Shown one piece after another: positions 1 to 8,348 of a DNA stretch of 41,908 nucleotides. Both the position numbers and the translations under genes were made by a program. Origin of the DNA: JBEBXQ01 sp040391535 (GTDB taxonomy: Bacteria > Bacteroidota > Bacteroidia > Cytophagales > Spirosomataceae); NCBI GenBank assembly GCA_040391535.1, contig JBEBXQ010000026.1:1-41908 (forward strand), given 5' to 3'. Each line of letters starts with the position of its first letter. The stretch's first letter is position 1. The notes beneath the pieces are model-generated. The model had not been told where the DNA came from. It did no database searches and saw only the letters and a program-made list of their open reading frames with translations.

Positions 1-272
1 GCCACCGGCACCTCTGTTCCATCATTAAAGATAAAGTACGAAGCGTCTTTATTCATAGCAGCGTATTCAACGTTTACAATGTTGGATTTGTGAATTCTGA
101 CAAAAGGAAAGTCAAGCATTTGCTCATAATTTAATAGCGTTGAAGCGACCATAACATGCTTCCCGTTATTTAAAAAGATAACCGTGTAGTTGCATGAGCC
201 TTCCAGTCTGATAATCTGGCTTGTAGAAATCCGCATATGATGTTTTCCGAAAGGTATTCTAAGAGTTTGCAT
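1..272 (-). CDS. LytTR-family DNA-binding regulator (3' end missing)
   Basis: Reading the minus strand from ATG at 272 gives about 90 codons that run off the left edge. The protein reads RISTSQIIRLEGSCNYTVIF, then a basic turn (NNGKHVMV), a TLLNYEQML helix and FVRIHKSNIVN. This is the order of the LytTR DNA-binding domain (strand with I-x-x-[IL]-E, then the F-x-R-x-[HN]-[KR]-S region). Only about 13 residues precede the domain, so no receiver or membrane domain is attached on the N-terminal side. An in-frame stop at 300-302 and no other ATG support this start. Such minimal LytTR proteins in Bacteroidota are transcription regulators, often of envelope or secretion genes, but the target here is unknown. 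The C-terminus lies outside the window. Confidence 0.85.
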   Translation of the reverse strand, partial: MQTLRIPFGKHHMRISTSQIIRLEGSCNYTVIFLNNGKHVMVASTLLNYEQMLDFPFVRIHKSNIVNVEYAAMNKDASYFIFNDGTEVPV

Positions 273-345
273 AGTCTTCAATTTTAACGTTGTGACCTTT
301 TAGTCGTGCAAACCCTCTGAGAAGGAAACATTTAACGGGAAAATA

Positions 346-786
346 TCAATGTATTTCCGGCTGGCTGATCAGCCCGGTATAACCAAAAGTGGCTCTGCCA
401 GTCAGATAATCAGCTAATTGTACTGCTATATTGGGGTAGAAAACTTTTGACAGAATTTCCTCTTTGCTTATCCAGCAGATTTCTATGGCTGAACATTGTG
501 TATGATTAATTGATGGTATGCCTTCTGTAACGGAAGCTGAAAAAAAACAGTGTAATACATCTTCCTTATCAAACCAGGAAACAACTTCCCCGATTCCCAG
601 GAATTCCAGTACTTTTACACGTATACCCAATTCTTCATTCAGTTCGCGTTCTATGGTTTGGGGCAATGTTTCTCCGGGATCAACATTCCCTCCCGGAAGC
701 ATAAAAACATCCCGGGTCCCATAACGATAACGTAAGGTTAACAAACAATTATTCCGGATAATCAAAGCTGCAGGACGTACTTTCAT
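346..786 (-). CDS. Nudix hydrolase (MutT-like)
   Basis: A 146-residue Nudix-fold protein. The Nudix box runs from about G33 to I55 (GNVDPGE, then seven residues, then RELNEELGI) and keeps the REXXEE metal-binding core at R47-E52. Family members hydrolyse nucleoside diphosphates linked to another group; the substrate cannot be read from the sequence. The ATG at 786 is preferred because AAGAAG lies just upstream; a GTG two codons earlier at 792 is the alternative. It follows gmhA by only a few bases on the same strand, so the two are probably co-transcribed. That makes a nucleotide-sugar or sugar-phosphate role possible, but this is inference. Confidence 0.9.
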   Translation of the reverse strand: MKVRPAALIIRNNCLLTLRYRYGTRDVFMLPGGNVDPGETLPQTIERELNEELGIRVKVLEFLGIGEVVSWFDKEDVLHCFFSASVTEGIPSINHTQCSAIEICWISKEEILSKVFYPNIAVQLADYLTGRATFGYTGLISQPEIH

Positions 787-795
787 AGGCACTTC

Positions 796-1374
796 TTAGC
801 AAACCATTTTTTCAATAAGTAAAATAAACAGATGAATGACCTTTATATGGATCTCCTGAATACGGTCGGCATAACCGAAATGCGGTACCCTGATTTCAAT
901 ATCAGCGTTACCGGCCAGTTTGCCACCATCTTTCCCTGTCAGCAGAATCACTTTCATTCCTTTTTCCCGGGCAGCTTTCACAGCTTCAATAATATTGGCA
1001 GAATTACCGCTGGTACTGATCCCCACCAGCACATCACCCGTTTGTCCTATTCCCTCAATAAAACGGGAAAATACATAATTGTAACCAAAATCATTACTTA
1101 CACAGCTGATATGACTGACATCGGAAATTGCTATGGCAGGAAGCGATCTCCGGTTGTCACGATAGCGTCCTGTAAGTTCTTCCGCAAAATGCATGGCATC
1201 GCAATGTGAGCCGCCGTTTCCACAGGATACTATTTTACGGTTATTTTGAATAGCGTCAGACATCAGCCTGGCCGCATCTTCAATTTTTTTAAGGTTTTCG
1301 GGATTGTTTACGAAATTATCGAGAACATTCCTGGCCTCATTTAACTCCTCCCGTATAGTTTGCTGATAGTTCAT
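796..1374 (-). CDS. gmhA: Phosphoheptose (D-sedoheptulose 7-phosphate) isomerase
   Basis: A 192-residue SIS-domain protein with the full GmhA signature: SCGNGGSHCDAMHFAEELTG (50-69), ISTSGNSAN (119-127), LTGKDGGK (145-152) and a C-terminal HFGYADRIQEIHIKVIH. The expected active-site Glu and His fall at E66 and H181. The enzyme converts sedoheptulose 7-phosphate to D-glycero-D-manno-heptose 7-phosphate, the first step toward heptose precursors for LPS core, capsule or glycoprotein glycans. Length equals that of the E. coli enzyme and, as I remember that sequence, long blocks are nearly identical. It lies 18 bases downstream of the Wzi-like gene and just before the Nudix gene, apparently one operon. 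The other heptose genes (hldE, gmhB, hldD) are not in the window. Confidence 0.96.
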   Translation of the reverse strand: MNYQQTIREELNEARNVLDNFVNNPENLKKIEDAARLMSDAIQNNRKIVSCGNGGSHCDAMHFAEELTGRYRDNRRSLPAIAISDVSHISCVSNDFGYNYVFSRFIEGIGQTGDVLVGISTSGNSANIIEAVKAAREKGMKVILLTGKDGGKLAGNADIEIRVPHFGYADRIQEIHIKVIHLFILLIEKMVC

Positions 1375-1392
1375 AATAGGTGTAACAATGCT

Positions 1393-3117
1393 TCAGAATG
1401 TCTGCTGGCGATAAGGCATATTAAAACGTAATCCCAATGTGGTCATATTGGTAACCTGCTCCCGGTGAATGGATTTAATGGTTTGTTTCCGGTTAAGATA
1501 ACGTCCTTCCAGAAATAAATTGTGGAATAACATGTAAGAAACGCGCAAATCATAATAATGGGTTCTTTCCTTAAAACCCTGCAATAACTCTATACCAAAA
1601 TCATCAACCCGGCCTTCGTAATTCTGAAGAATGTTACCTCCCCAGTTACGCGCATCAAGGTCAACGCCTTTTTTAGCAAACATCAGTGTTCCGTAAAATG
1701 AAAGTTTAGGAGAAAAACGATAATGGATTATTCCTAAATTCTCAATAAAGTTAGCTCCCAGAGGGTGCGCAATAGGCTGTCTGAAACTGGCATAATTCTG
1801 TCCGCCGTCTTTATGTGAATATACGTAAGGCCTTACTGCGTTTCGCTCGTACTGAAGGTCTAATCCGGGCACTCCGAATGCGTCAATATACTTGGCCCCA
1901 ATCTGCACTCCCCATTTGTTGGTCCAGGATTTGGAAGAATTGAAAATATATTTGCTCAGAAATTCATCGAGTACAAACTGACCATAAACCGAAAGCCGGT
2001 TGGCAAATAACCAGCGGAAATCAAATCCCAGAACGGCATTATCAGAGCTTCCCAGGTAGGATTCAACAAAGCGGTAAAAAATGACAGGATTCATATAATC
2101 CAGTTCAAAGCCACCATTGGTACTGTCGCGGTTGAAAACCTCGGCTTCAAATAATCCGATGTTCAGCTTGTCGGTAATATTAATACCTAACCTGTGCGTG
2201 GCTGCGTATTTTTTGGGACGTTGCCCGTTTTGGAAGGCCTGCGATTGTGCATTGATCATACTGTGCCAGATATTGGTGTACTGGAACCTGCCGATCTGAG
2301 TGTTTATTTTCAGAAAAAAATTAGGTACACTATTATCTGAAAAGAGTAAAGAGCGATAACCACTCCCCATAAAATTACGGTCATGACCAACCTGAACATT
2401 GATGCTTTTCAATGGACGGAAGGTTACATAGCCCCTGGCAGACATAAAGTCAACCCCTGTGGTGCGAAGGATTTTGGCCATCCCTTCACCGGGGAAATTA
2501 TATTGTTCGGAGTAGTCTCTGACGTATTTGGGGAAAGTTCCCTGATTGTCAGCTACAAAAGTATAAAATCCGAGCTTTTGGTTAATTATCCCTCTTATTT
2601 CGACGCCCCTGCCTGTATACCACAGTGCCGACTCCGTGTTGTTATCCTTGCCGACAAAATTATCAGTTACAAAATTTACGTGTATATCAACATCTTCGTT
2701 ATTGATACTGAACAAATCAGCAGGGTGATTCCATAGCTTTTTCTTGCGGGGATTTATTTCAGATACTGACGTTCCAAGGCGTGTAGCTACATGTCCGGCG
2801 GAATCTTCCGGCAATTCTGTTTCAATGGCCCATTCGTTACTGTCTGTACGAAGGTAGTGAATGATACTTCGATCGGTTGAATTTAATTTTACAGATGATG
2901 AATTCAGGAGGCTGTCGGTTAGCTGAATCACCGCTTTACGCTCAAATGGCCTGTTGTTAAACTGAAAACCTTCAGATAATTTACCGCGTTTTATTTCAAG
3001 ACGATCTATCAGGTGATAATAATCATTATTTAACGGAATAAATGTGCTTTGAGCCTTGAGACTAAGTTGGGTTAATAGTATAAGGATGATGATTAGCGTA
3101 ATGCTTCTGAATTTCAT
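1393..3117 (-). CDS. Capsule assembly Wzi-family outer-membrane protein
   Basis: A 574-residue protein with a Sec signal peptide (hydrophobic residues 7-20, then LKAQS). The body has many short amphipathic segments with alternating aromatics and ends in RFNMPYRQQTF, consistent with an outer-membrane beta-barrel. Motifs typical of the Bacteroidota Wzi group are visible: HDRNFMGSGYRSLLFSD, NIWHSMINAQ and a terminal region of paired strands. Wzi proteins bind or organise capsular polysaccharide at the cell surface; the role here is inferred from family resemblance. It is probably the first gene of a Wzi-gmhA-Nudix operon. No clear TAnnTTTG box precedes it; only a one-mismatch version (TAATATTG, minus strand) was noticed in the 120-base gap. 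Confidence 0.82.
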   Translation of the reverse strand: MKFRSITLIIILILLTQLSLKAQSTFIPLNNDYYHLIDRLEIKRGKLSEGFQFNNRPFERKAVIQLTDSLLNSSSVKLNSTDRSIIHYLRTDSNEWAIETELPEDSAGHVATRLGTSVSEINPRKKKLWNHPADLFSINNEDVDIHVNFVTDNFVGKDNNTESALWYTGRGVEIRGIINQKLGFYTFVADNQGTFPKYVRDYSEQYNFPGEGMAKILRTTGVDFMSARGYVTFRPLKSINVQVGHDRNFMGSGYRSLLFSDNSVPNFFLKINTQIGRFQYTNIWHSMINAQSQAFQNGQRPKKYAATHRLGINITDKLNIGLFEAEVFNRDSTNGGFELDYMNPVIFYRFVESYLGSSDNAVLGFDFRWLFANRLSVYGQFVLDEFLSKYIFNSSKSWTNKWGVQIGAKYIDAFGVPGLDLQYERNAVRPYVYSHKDGGQNYASFRQPIAHPLGANFIENLGIIHYRFSPKLSFYGTLMFAKKGVDLDARNWGGNILQNYEGRVDDFGIELLQGFKERTHYYDLRVSYMLFHNLFLEGRYLNRKQTIKSIHREQVTNMTTLGLRFNMPYRQQTF

Positions 3118-3237
3118 AAATTTTAGTCATTTTCAGAGTAATCCCACAGAAATGGCTGGATAATATGGATATTGGTAGCAATATTAATTAATGTAATTTG
3201 TATTATCGCATTCTTATTGATAAAAACCCTTAAATAA

Positions 3238-3879
3238 ATGTTTGTTTTAAGCGAAAAAAATTCGATCGCCTGTGACTACATTGCAGAGTTGCGTGATGGG
3301 GCTATTCAGGCCGACAGATTAAGATTCCGGGCCAATCTGGAAAGGATAGGAGGGATTATGGCATACGAAATCTCCCGTGAACTGACCTATCAGGAAAAGG
3401 AAATCCGGACACCGCTGGGAAGTGCACGGATGCAGACGTTGAAATCTGAAATTGTGCTGGCTACTATTTTAAGGGCAGGCTTACCATTTCATCAGGGATT
3501 TCTGAATGTTTTTGATAAAGCCGAAAACGCATTTATCGGGGCTTACCGTGGCAACTATCTGAAAGAACAGGAGCTGGAAGTAGAGATGGAATATATCTCA
3601 AGTCCTGATCTGAGAGACAAAACACTCATACTGATTGATCCTATGCTGGCCACTGGTCGTTCTGTAGAAAAAGTGTATCATGGGCTGTTGCGTTTCGGGA
3701 TACCCAGGCAAACTTATATTGCGGCAGTGATCGGCAGTAAGATGGGGGTAAGGTATGTTCGTAAGCGGATGTCGGAATGCAGGTTGTATATCGGAGCGGT
3801 GGACGAGCATGTCAATGAACATTTTTACATTGTGCCGGGACTGGGAGATGCGGGAGATCTGGCCTTCGGTCCTAAATAA
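3238..3879 (+). CDS. upp: Uracil phosphoribosyltransferase
   Basis: A 213-residue type I phosphoribosyltransferase. The PRPP loop is ILIDPMLATGRS (131-142) and the C-terminal uracil-binding segment is YIVPGLGDAGDLAFGPK, both diagnostic of UPRT. It salvages uracil to UMP using PRPP in the cytoplasm. ATG at 3238 gives a normal-length protein. The gene stands alone between the divergent Wzi-like gene and the convergent ThuA fusion gene. Its last codons form the left arm of the downstream terminator hairpin. Confidence 0.96.
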   Translation: MFVLSEKNSIACDYIAELRDGAIQADRLRFRANLERIGGIMAYEISRELTYQEKEIRTPLGSARMQTLKSEIVLATILRAGLPFHQGFLNVFDKAENAFIGAYRGNYLKEQELEVEMEYISSPDLRDKTLILIDPMLATGRSVEKVYHGLLRFGIPRQTYIAAVIGSKMGVRYVRKRMSECRLYIGAVDEHVNEHFYIVPGLGDAGDLAFGPK

Positions 3880-3900
3880 GGGCCAGATCTCCGCTTCTCT
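3853..3900 (+). terminator. Hairpin terminator overlapping the 3' end of upp
   Basis: GGAGATCTGGCC (3853-3864) pairs perfectly with GGCCAGATCTCC (3881-3892) across a 16-base loop, followed by the pyrimidine-rich GCTTCTCTTT. The left arm is upp coding sequence and the stop codon (3877-3879) lies in the loop. It separates upp from the convergent minus-strand gene. Confidence 0.75.
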
Positions 3901-3905
3901 TTATA

Positions 3906-6900
3906 TTATTTTCCTGCTTTTATAAATTCCAGTGTATCTACCGCAAAAACCGGTTTACCACCGGCATTGGGATTGACAAACACCAGGTACAGGTTTTGCA
4001 GCCCTTTCGCACCGGTGGATTTTAAGGGGACATTGACGCTGCCGGTCATATCGTCTGCAATAACCACTTCACCTGCCAGAGGGCCGGAAGGAGAACCTGT
4101 ACGAAGTTGTAATTTACCTCCGGCCGTCATGCCCTGTCTGCTGAATGCGCTTACTTTAACACTTCCGATTCCGGAAAGGTCAAGGTCGCTGAAGAGGATA
4201 AAACCACCGTTGGCGGTGCCTACCACCACTTCATTTTCGGTGCCCGGCAGCTTGTATTTCATCGCGTCTTTACTGTCGTCCATGGTACTGGCTTTAAGGG
4301 TAGCAGGCCGCAGCGCTACAGAATGCCCGGCTGTCAGAGGGCCAATCACGTTGCCGCCTTTATCAGTATAACTGGCCGATAATACATAATATCCGGGCTT
4401 TTCCTTTCCGGCGGTCGTATAAGTGCCTGTCAGCGGGAATGTACCGGTTTTGGTCTCTTTACCCAGTGACATGATATATTTCACCATGTTTTCAGCTTCT
4501 TCCTGGGTATGTTGCGGGTGAGCACTCATGGCTTGTTCTCCCCACACACCGCCTCCGCCTTTAATGATTTTTTCAGACAGTATTTTTACTGAATTACGCT
4601 CTTTTTCATATCGTTTGGCCACATCCAGGTAAGTAGGGCCAATTGATTTTTTATCTATCGAATGACAGGCGTGGCAATCACTAAGTTCGATCAGCCGTTT
4701 TCCTGCAGAAAATCCGCTGTTGGACTGGTGCCCAAGCTGCATCATTTTCTTATCAAATCCCTCCTGATACCCGATGTTCAGGTTTACGTCAGCCGGAGCA
4801 ATTTTTTTATTGGCCAGACTTCCGTCTTCTTTGTCTGTAACGGTAACAGCGTAAGCAACCGGCTGATCATTCCAGAAGAAAGACTGATTGCCTTTTACGG
4901 CAATATTTACTTTCGGTACGTCGTTGCCGGCTTTCACCGCAACACGCTGTGTATTGAAATTGCCCTGGCTGTCTGTTACCTTAAGTGTGGCTGTAAATTC
5001 ACCCGCTTTTTTATAGGTATAAACCGGGTTAGCTGTTTTATTCACAGGCGATCCGTCCCCGAAATCCCATTCATAACTGACAGGATCACCGTCATAATCA
5101 AGTGTTCCTTCGGATGAAAATTTCACCTGTAGCGGAAGCCCCCCGGTCGTATTGGTTCCTGAAGCGATGACTAATGGTTTCCGGTTGCCGGCTGTATAGG
5201 TGATTTTCGTAAGTTTAGCATCGTCATTGTAGGTAAACCAGTTTTTCCCATATTCAAGGATATATAAAGAGCCATCCTTTGCAAACTGCATATCAATAGG
5301 GTGATCAAACTTTGCATTGGGCATAAAACGTTCCATGCCGGAGAAGTCTCCTTCGGGTGTCATCGTAACGATATTGATCATATCCCTGATCCAGTCATAG
5401 GCAAAAAACTTGCCATGATAATAGCCTGGAAATTTAACGTTACTGTTATCGTAATCTTCTGAGTAAAATACAGGACCTGCCATAGCATTACGTCCGCCTT
5501 TTCCTACGATGGGTCCGAATTCGGGAGATTCGGCATAAGGATAATAGATAAAGGCCGGTTGAGCCGGAGGTAATGCAGTAAGACCTGTGTTGTGCTGAGA
5601 ATCATTAACCGGTTTTAAAGGATCGAATTTCGGGCCGGAAACTTTGGTCTCAAAGTCATATTTATTATAGGCAAAGTTAGCCCCCACAAACAATGGCCAG
5701 CCAAAATAACCTGCTTTACGGGCCTGATTGACTTCATCATATCCTCTTGGACCCCGATCGTCTTTATCTTCTCCTGCATCAGGACCCACTTCTCCCCAAT
5801 AAAGAAAGCCCGTATGTTTGTCAACTGAAATACGATAGGGGTTACGGTTACCCATTACATAAATTTCAGGCCTGGCTTTACCGTTCTGAGTATCAGGGAA
5901 AAGATTGCCTTCCGGAATATCATATCCACCGTCTTCACGGACTTTAATACGAAGGATTTTTCCGCGCAGATCATTGGTATTGGAAGAAGTGGCCATAGCG
6001 TTCCAGCCTTCCCGGCCCGGACGACTGTCCGATGGACTGAAACCATTTGAATCAAAAGGATTGGTATCATCACCGGTGGAGAGATACAGCAGGCCATCCT
6101 TATCCCATTCAATAGAACCGCCTGTATGGCAGCAGCCGGTTCGTTTTACGGGTACCGTCAGGATTACCTGTTCGGTATTCAGCAGTAAAGTATCCTTTAT
6201 ATCATCATATTTGAATCTGGATAGGTGCTGCGCCGTATCCTTTTCAGTAGAAGGCGGTGAATAATACAGATACATCCATTTGTTTTCTTTGAATTTCGGA
6301 TCAATATTGATCCCCATTAAGCCATATTCTTCTTTGGTATAAACCGGTACCTCCCCGACAATTTTGATACGCTGGGTTTTGGGGTCATATAATTTTACTT
6401 TTCCGGTACGTTCAGTAAAAATCACGCGATGGTCGTCCAGAACTACCAGCTCAGTAGGTTCATTAAGTCCCTGAGTCAGAATTTCTCTTGTAAACCGGTT
6501 TTCTTCCGGGCGCGATTTTGAGTAATCAAGGCTTTCTGCAAGGACATATGTTAAACCGCCGGTAACATGCCTGATGAAAACTTCATCATCATAGGTTTCA
6601 TCTGTGTGCCCGAAATTGGTATAGAATGCTTTCCCGCCATCATATTCATGATACCACGACATAGGGTGGTTGTCACCCATTTTCCCTTCCTTATAAGTAC
6701 TTTCGTCTATTTTAACGAGTACTTTAAGTTGCTGGTTGACATTCTTGAAATCATAGAATTCATCTTTTATTTTCCATCTGTCAGGGAACCCTTCCATTGA
6801 CGGATGACGGCGGTCAGTTACATAAGCTTCACCTTCCTGAACATTGGGACTGGAAGGATGACCGTTAAACTGAGCGCCTACCAGCTTGGTATACCACGGC

Positions 6901-7286
6901 CATTCGTATTCGGTGTCAGTAGCGGCATGGATACCCGCAAAACCACCACCTGCCTGTATGTATCTTTCAAATGCTTCTTTATGAGGAGCATCAAGAATAT
7001 TTCCGGTGGTGTTGAGAAAAACCACAGCCTTGTATTTACGGAGGTTTTCCTCGGTAAACAGCGCAGCGTTTTCTGTTGTATCAACCTGCAGGCCGAGCTG
7101 CTGCCCTATGGCCGACAAACGCTTTTGCCCGGCCGGAATGGAGGTATGCCTGAAACCATCGGTTTTGGAAAATATCAGTATTCTGTTTTCAGGTTTGACG
7201 GTCTGAGACTTGACTGGTATAAAACACAAAAAAGTAAGCAGAAATAGGAGTGCTTTAGATAATTTAGAGCCTGTTCCGGATATCAT
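3906..7286 (-). CDS. Secreted ThuA / PQQ-type sugar dehydrogenase / PKD / cytochrome c fusion
   Basis: An exported protein of about 1126 residues. The ATG at 7286 is chosen because it starts a clean signal peptide (LLFLLTFLCFIPVKS); reading frame upstream of it is not signal-like. Domains in order: ThuA-like glutamine-amidotransferase fold (about 30-250, with GGGFAGIHAATDTEYEW); a GSDH/soluble-glucose-dehydrogenase-type beta-propeller (about 265-695, with GCCHTGGSI, NDLRGKILRI and GNRNPYR); a PKD domain (about 710-785, with YEWDFGDGSP); a class I cytochrome c (heme motif CHACH at 871-875, possible axial Met near 920); and a C-terminal CBM6-like beta domain. In related proteins this layout fits periplasmic sugar oxidation with an attached electron acceptor, but substrate and cofactor are inferred. 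It stands alone, convergent with upp and divergent from fabG. Confidence 0.88.
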   Translation of the reverse strand: MISGTGSKLSKALLFLLTFLCFIPVKSQTVKPENRILIFSKTDGFRHTSIPAGQKRLSAIGQQLGLQVDTTENAALFTEENLRKYKAVVFLNTTGNILDAPHKEAFERYIQAGGGFAGIHAATDTEYEWPWYTKLVGAQFNGHPSSPNVQEGEAYVTDRRHPSMEGFPDRWKIKDEFYDFKNVNQQLKVLVKIDESTYKEGKMGDNHPMSWYHEYDGGKAFYTNFGHTDETYDDEVFIRHVTGGLTYVLAESLDYSKSRPEENRFTREILTQGLNEPTELVVLDDHRVIFTERTGKVKLYDPKTQRIKIVGEVPVYTKEEYGLMGINIDPKFKENKWMYLYYSPPSTEKDTAQHLSRFKYDDIKDTLLLNTEQVILTVPVKRTGCCHTGGSIEWDKDGLLYLSTGDDTNPFDSNGFSPSDSRPGREGWNAMATSSNTNDLRGKILRIKVREDGGYDIPEGNLFPDTQNGKARPEIYVMGNRNPYRISVDKHTGFLYWGEVGPDAGEDKDDRGPRGYDEVNQARKAGYFGWPLFVGANFAYNKYDFETKVSGPKFDPLKPVNDSQHNTGLTALPPAQPAFIYYPYAESPEFGPIVGKGGRNAMAGPVFYSEDYDNSNVKFPGYYHGKFFAYDWIRDMINIVTMTPEGDFSGMERFMPNAKFDHPIDMQFAKDGSLYILEYGKNWFTYNDDAKLTKITYTAGNRKPLVIASGTNTTGGLPLQVKFSSEGTLDYDGDPVSYEWDFGDGSPVNKTANPVYTYKKAGEFTATLKVTDSQGNFNTQRVAVKAGNDVPKVNIAVKGNQSFFWNDQPVAYAVTVTDKEDGSLANKKIAPADVNLNIGYQEGFDKKMMQLGHQSNSGFSAGKRLIELSDCHACHSIDKKSIGPTYLDVAKRYEKERNSVKILSEKIIKGGGGVWGEQAMSAHPQHTQEEAENMVKYIMSLGKETKTGTFPLTGTYTTAGKEKPGYYVLSASYTDKGGNVIGPLTAGHSVALRPATLKASTMDDSKDAMKYKLPGTENEVVVGTANGGFILFSDLDLSGIGSVKVSAFSRQGMTAGGKLQLRTGSPSGPLAGEVVIADDMTGSVNVPLKSTGAKGLQNLYLVFVNPNAGGKPVFAVDTLEFIKAGK

Positions 7287-7329
7287 TTGAATCGGTTTAA
7301 GGTATTTGATTATGTTACGAGATGAAAGA

Positions 7330-7337
7330 CAAAAATA
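7330..7337 (-). promoter_or_regulatory. Bacteroidota -7 box for the ThuA fusion gene
   Basis: On the minus strand this reads TATTTTTG, an exact match to TAnnTTTG. A start point about 7 bases on would leave a leader of roughly 35-40 bases before the ATG at 7286. No good -33 TTG was seen. Confidence 0.45.
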
Positions 7338-7447
7338 AGTCAATATTTTTGTCAGGTATTCATATATTCTATAATTTTTATTGAAGAGTACTATTCCTGT
7401 ATTTGCTATTTCTTTCCTCATTCACTTTCCATTCAGGACATATACAT

Positions 7448-7455
7448 TAACTTTG
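7448..7455 (+). promoter_or_regulatory. Bacteroidota -7 box for fabG
   Basis: TAACTTTG matches TAnnTTTG exactly and lies about 64 bases before the fabG ATG at 7519. The -33 region is not convincing. It supports the downstream ATG as the true start, because the longer reading frame beginning at 7381 would start upstream of this promoter. Confidence 0.5.
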
Positions 7456-7518
7456 CGGCAGAAAAGCAATCACGAGAATACTATAAAGCGTTCGAAATAC
7501 TCCAAAACTAATTTATTT

Positions 7519-8265
7519 ATGACATTGTTAAAAAACAAGGTAGCCTTAATTACCGGCGCATCCCGTGGTATCGGCCGTGCAGTTGCATTGCGGTTTGCTG
7601 AAGAAGGAGCGGATGTTGCCTTTACTTATTTATCAAGTGTGGAAAAAGGGGAGGCACTGGTTGCCGAGCTGGAAAAATTTGGTATCAAAGCGAAAGGTTA
7701 CCGCTCTGATGCTGCTGAATATACTGCCGCAGAACAATTGGTCGGTCAGATTGTGGAGGACTTCGGGAAGCTGGATGTGGTCGTTAATAATGCCGGCATT
7801 ACACGTGACGGATTGCTGATGAGGATGAGCGAAGAGCAATGGGATACGGTGATCAACGTAAATCTGAAATCGGTATTTAACGTTACCAAATCAGCTACCA
7901 AATTTATGATCAGAGCGAAAAGCGGTTCAATTATCAATATGGCTTCCGTGGTAGGTATCAGCGGAAATGCCGGTCAGGCCAATTACGCCGCTTCTAAGGC
8001 TGGAATTATAGGCTTTACCAAATCGGTTGCTCTGGAGCTGGGTTCAAGAAATATACGCTCCAATGTGATCGCTCCCGGTTTTATTGAAACAGAAATGACT
8101 GACGCGATAGACTCTAAAGCTACTGAAGAATGGAAACAGTCTATTCCGATGAAAAGAGGTGGAACACCTGAAGAAGTCGCTGACGCCTGTGTGTTCCTGG
8201 CTTCTGATCTGTCGAGGTATATTACTGGACAGGTCCTTCAGGTTGACGGAGGAATGTTGACCTGA
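7519..8265 (+). CDS. fabG: 3-oxoacyl-[acyl-carrier-protein] reductase
   Basis: A 248-residue short-chain dehydrogenase. The cofactor loop is TGASRGIG (12-19), followed by NNAG (90-93). The catalytic Ser-Tyr-Lys fall at S143, Y156 and K160 (YAASK), with N115 as the fourth residue. The C-terminus YITGQVLQVDGGM is typical of FabG. It reduces 3-oxoacyl-ACP to 3-hydroxyacyl-ACP with NADPH in fatty-acid elongation. The frame stays open upstream, but MTLLKNKVALITG at 7519 matches the family start. No other fab or acpP gene is nearby, so a FabG-like reductase of different substrate remains possible, though the sequence is very canonical. Confidence 0.93.
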   Translation: MTLLKNKVALITGASRGIGRAVALRFAEEGADVAFTYLSSVEKGEALVAELEKFGIKAKGYRSDAAEYTAAEQLVGQIVEDFGKLDVVVNNAGITRDGLLMRMSEEQWDTVINVNLKSVFNVTKSATKFMIRAKSGSIINMASVVGISGNAGQANYAASKAGIIGFTKSVALELGSRNIRSNVIAPGFIETEMTDAIDSKATEEWKQSIPMKRGGTPEEVADACVFLASDLSRYITGQVLQVDGGMLT

Positions 8266-8290
8266 TACACCGATACGGATAATTCATCGT

Positions 8291-8298
8291 TATCTTTG
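8291..8298 (+). promoter_or_regulatory. Possible -7 box before the VWA-like gene
   Basis: TATCTTTG matches TAnnTTTG and lies about 50 bases upstream of the ATG at 8349. No -33 TTG at the right distance, so this is a weak call. Confidence 0.35.
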
Positions 8299-8348
8299 TC
8301 AATAGGTTATTATCTGAATTTTTCATTTGAAGTTGTAGAGATTCTCTG

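Noticed and set aside
2383..2736. A 117-codon plus-strand open frame inside the Wzi-like gene.
   Set aside because: It is a shadow of the minus-strand gene with no signal, motif or ribosome-binding site.
7287..7421. A 45-codon upstream extension of the ThuA fusion gene.
   Set aside because: It reaches past the predicted promoter and lacks a signal peptide, whereas ATG 7286 starts a clear one.
7381..7518. An N-terminal extension of fabG beginning upstream.
   Set aside because: It would start before the predicted promoter at 7448 and gives sequence unlike the family; ATG at 7519 is favoured.
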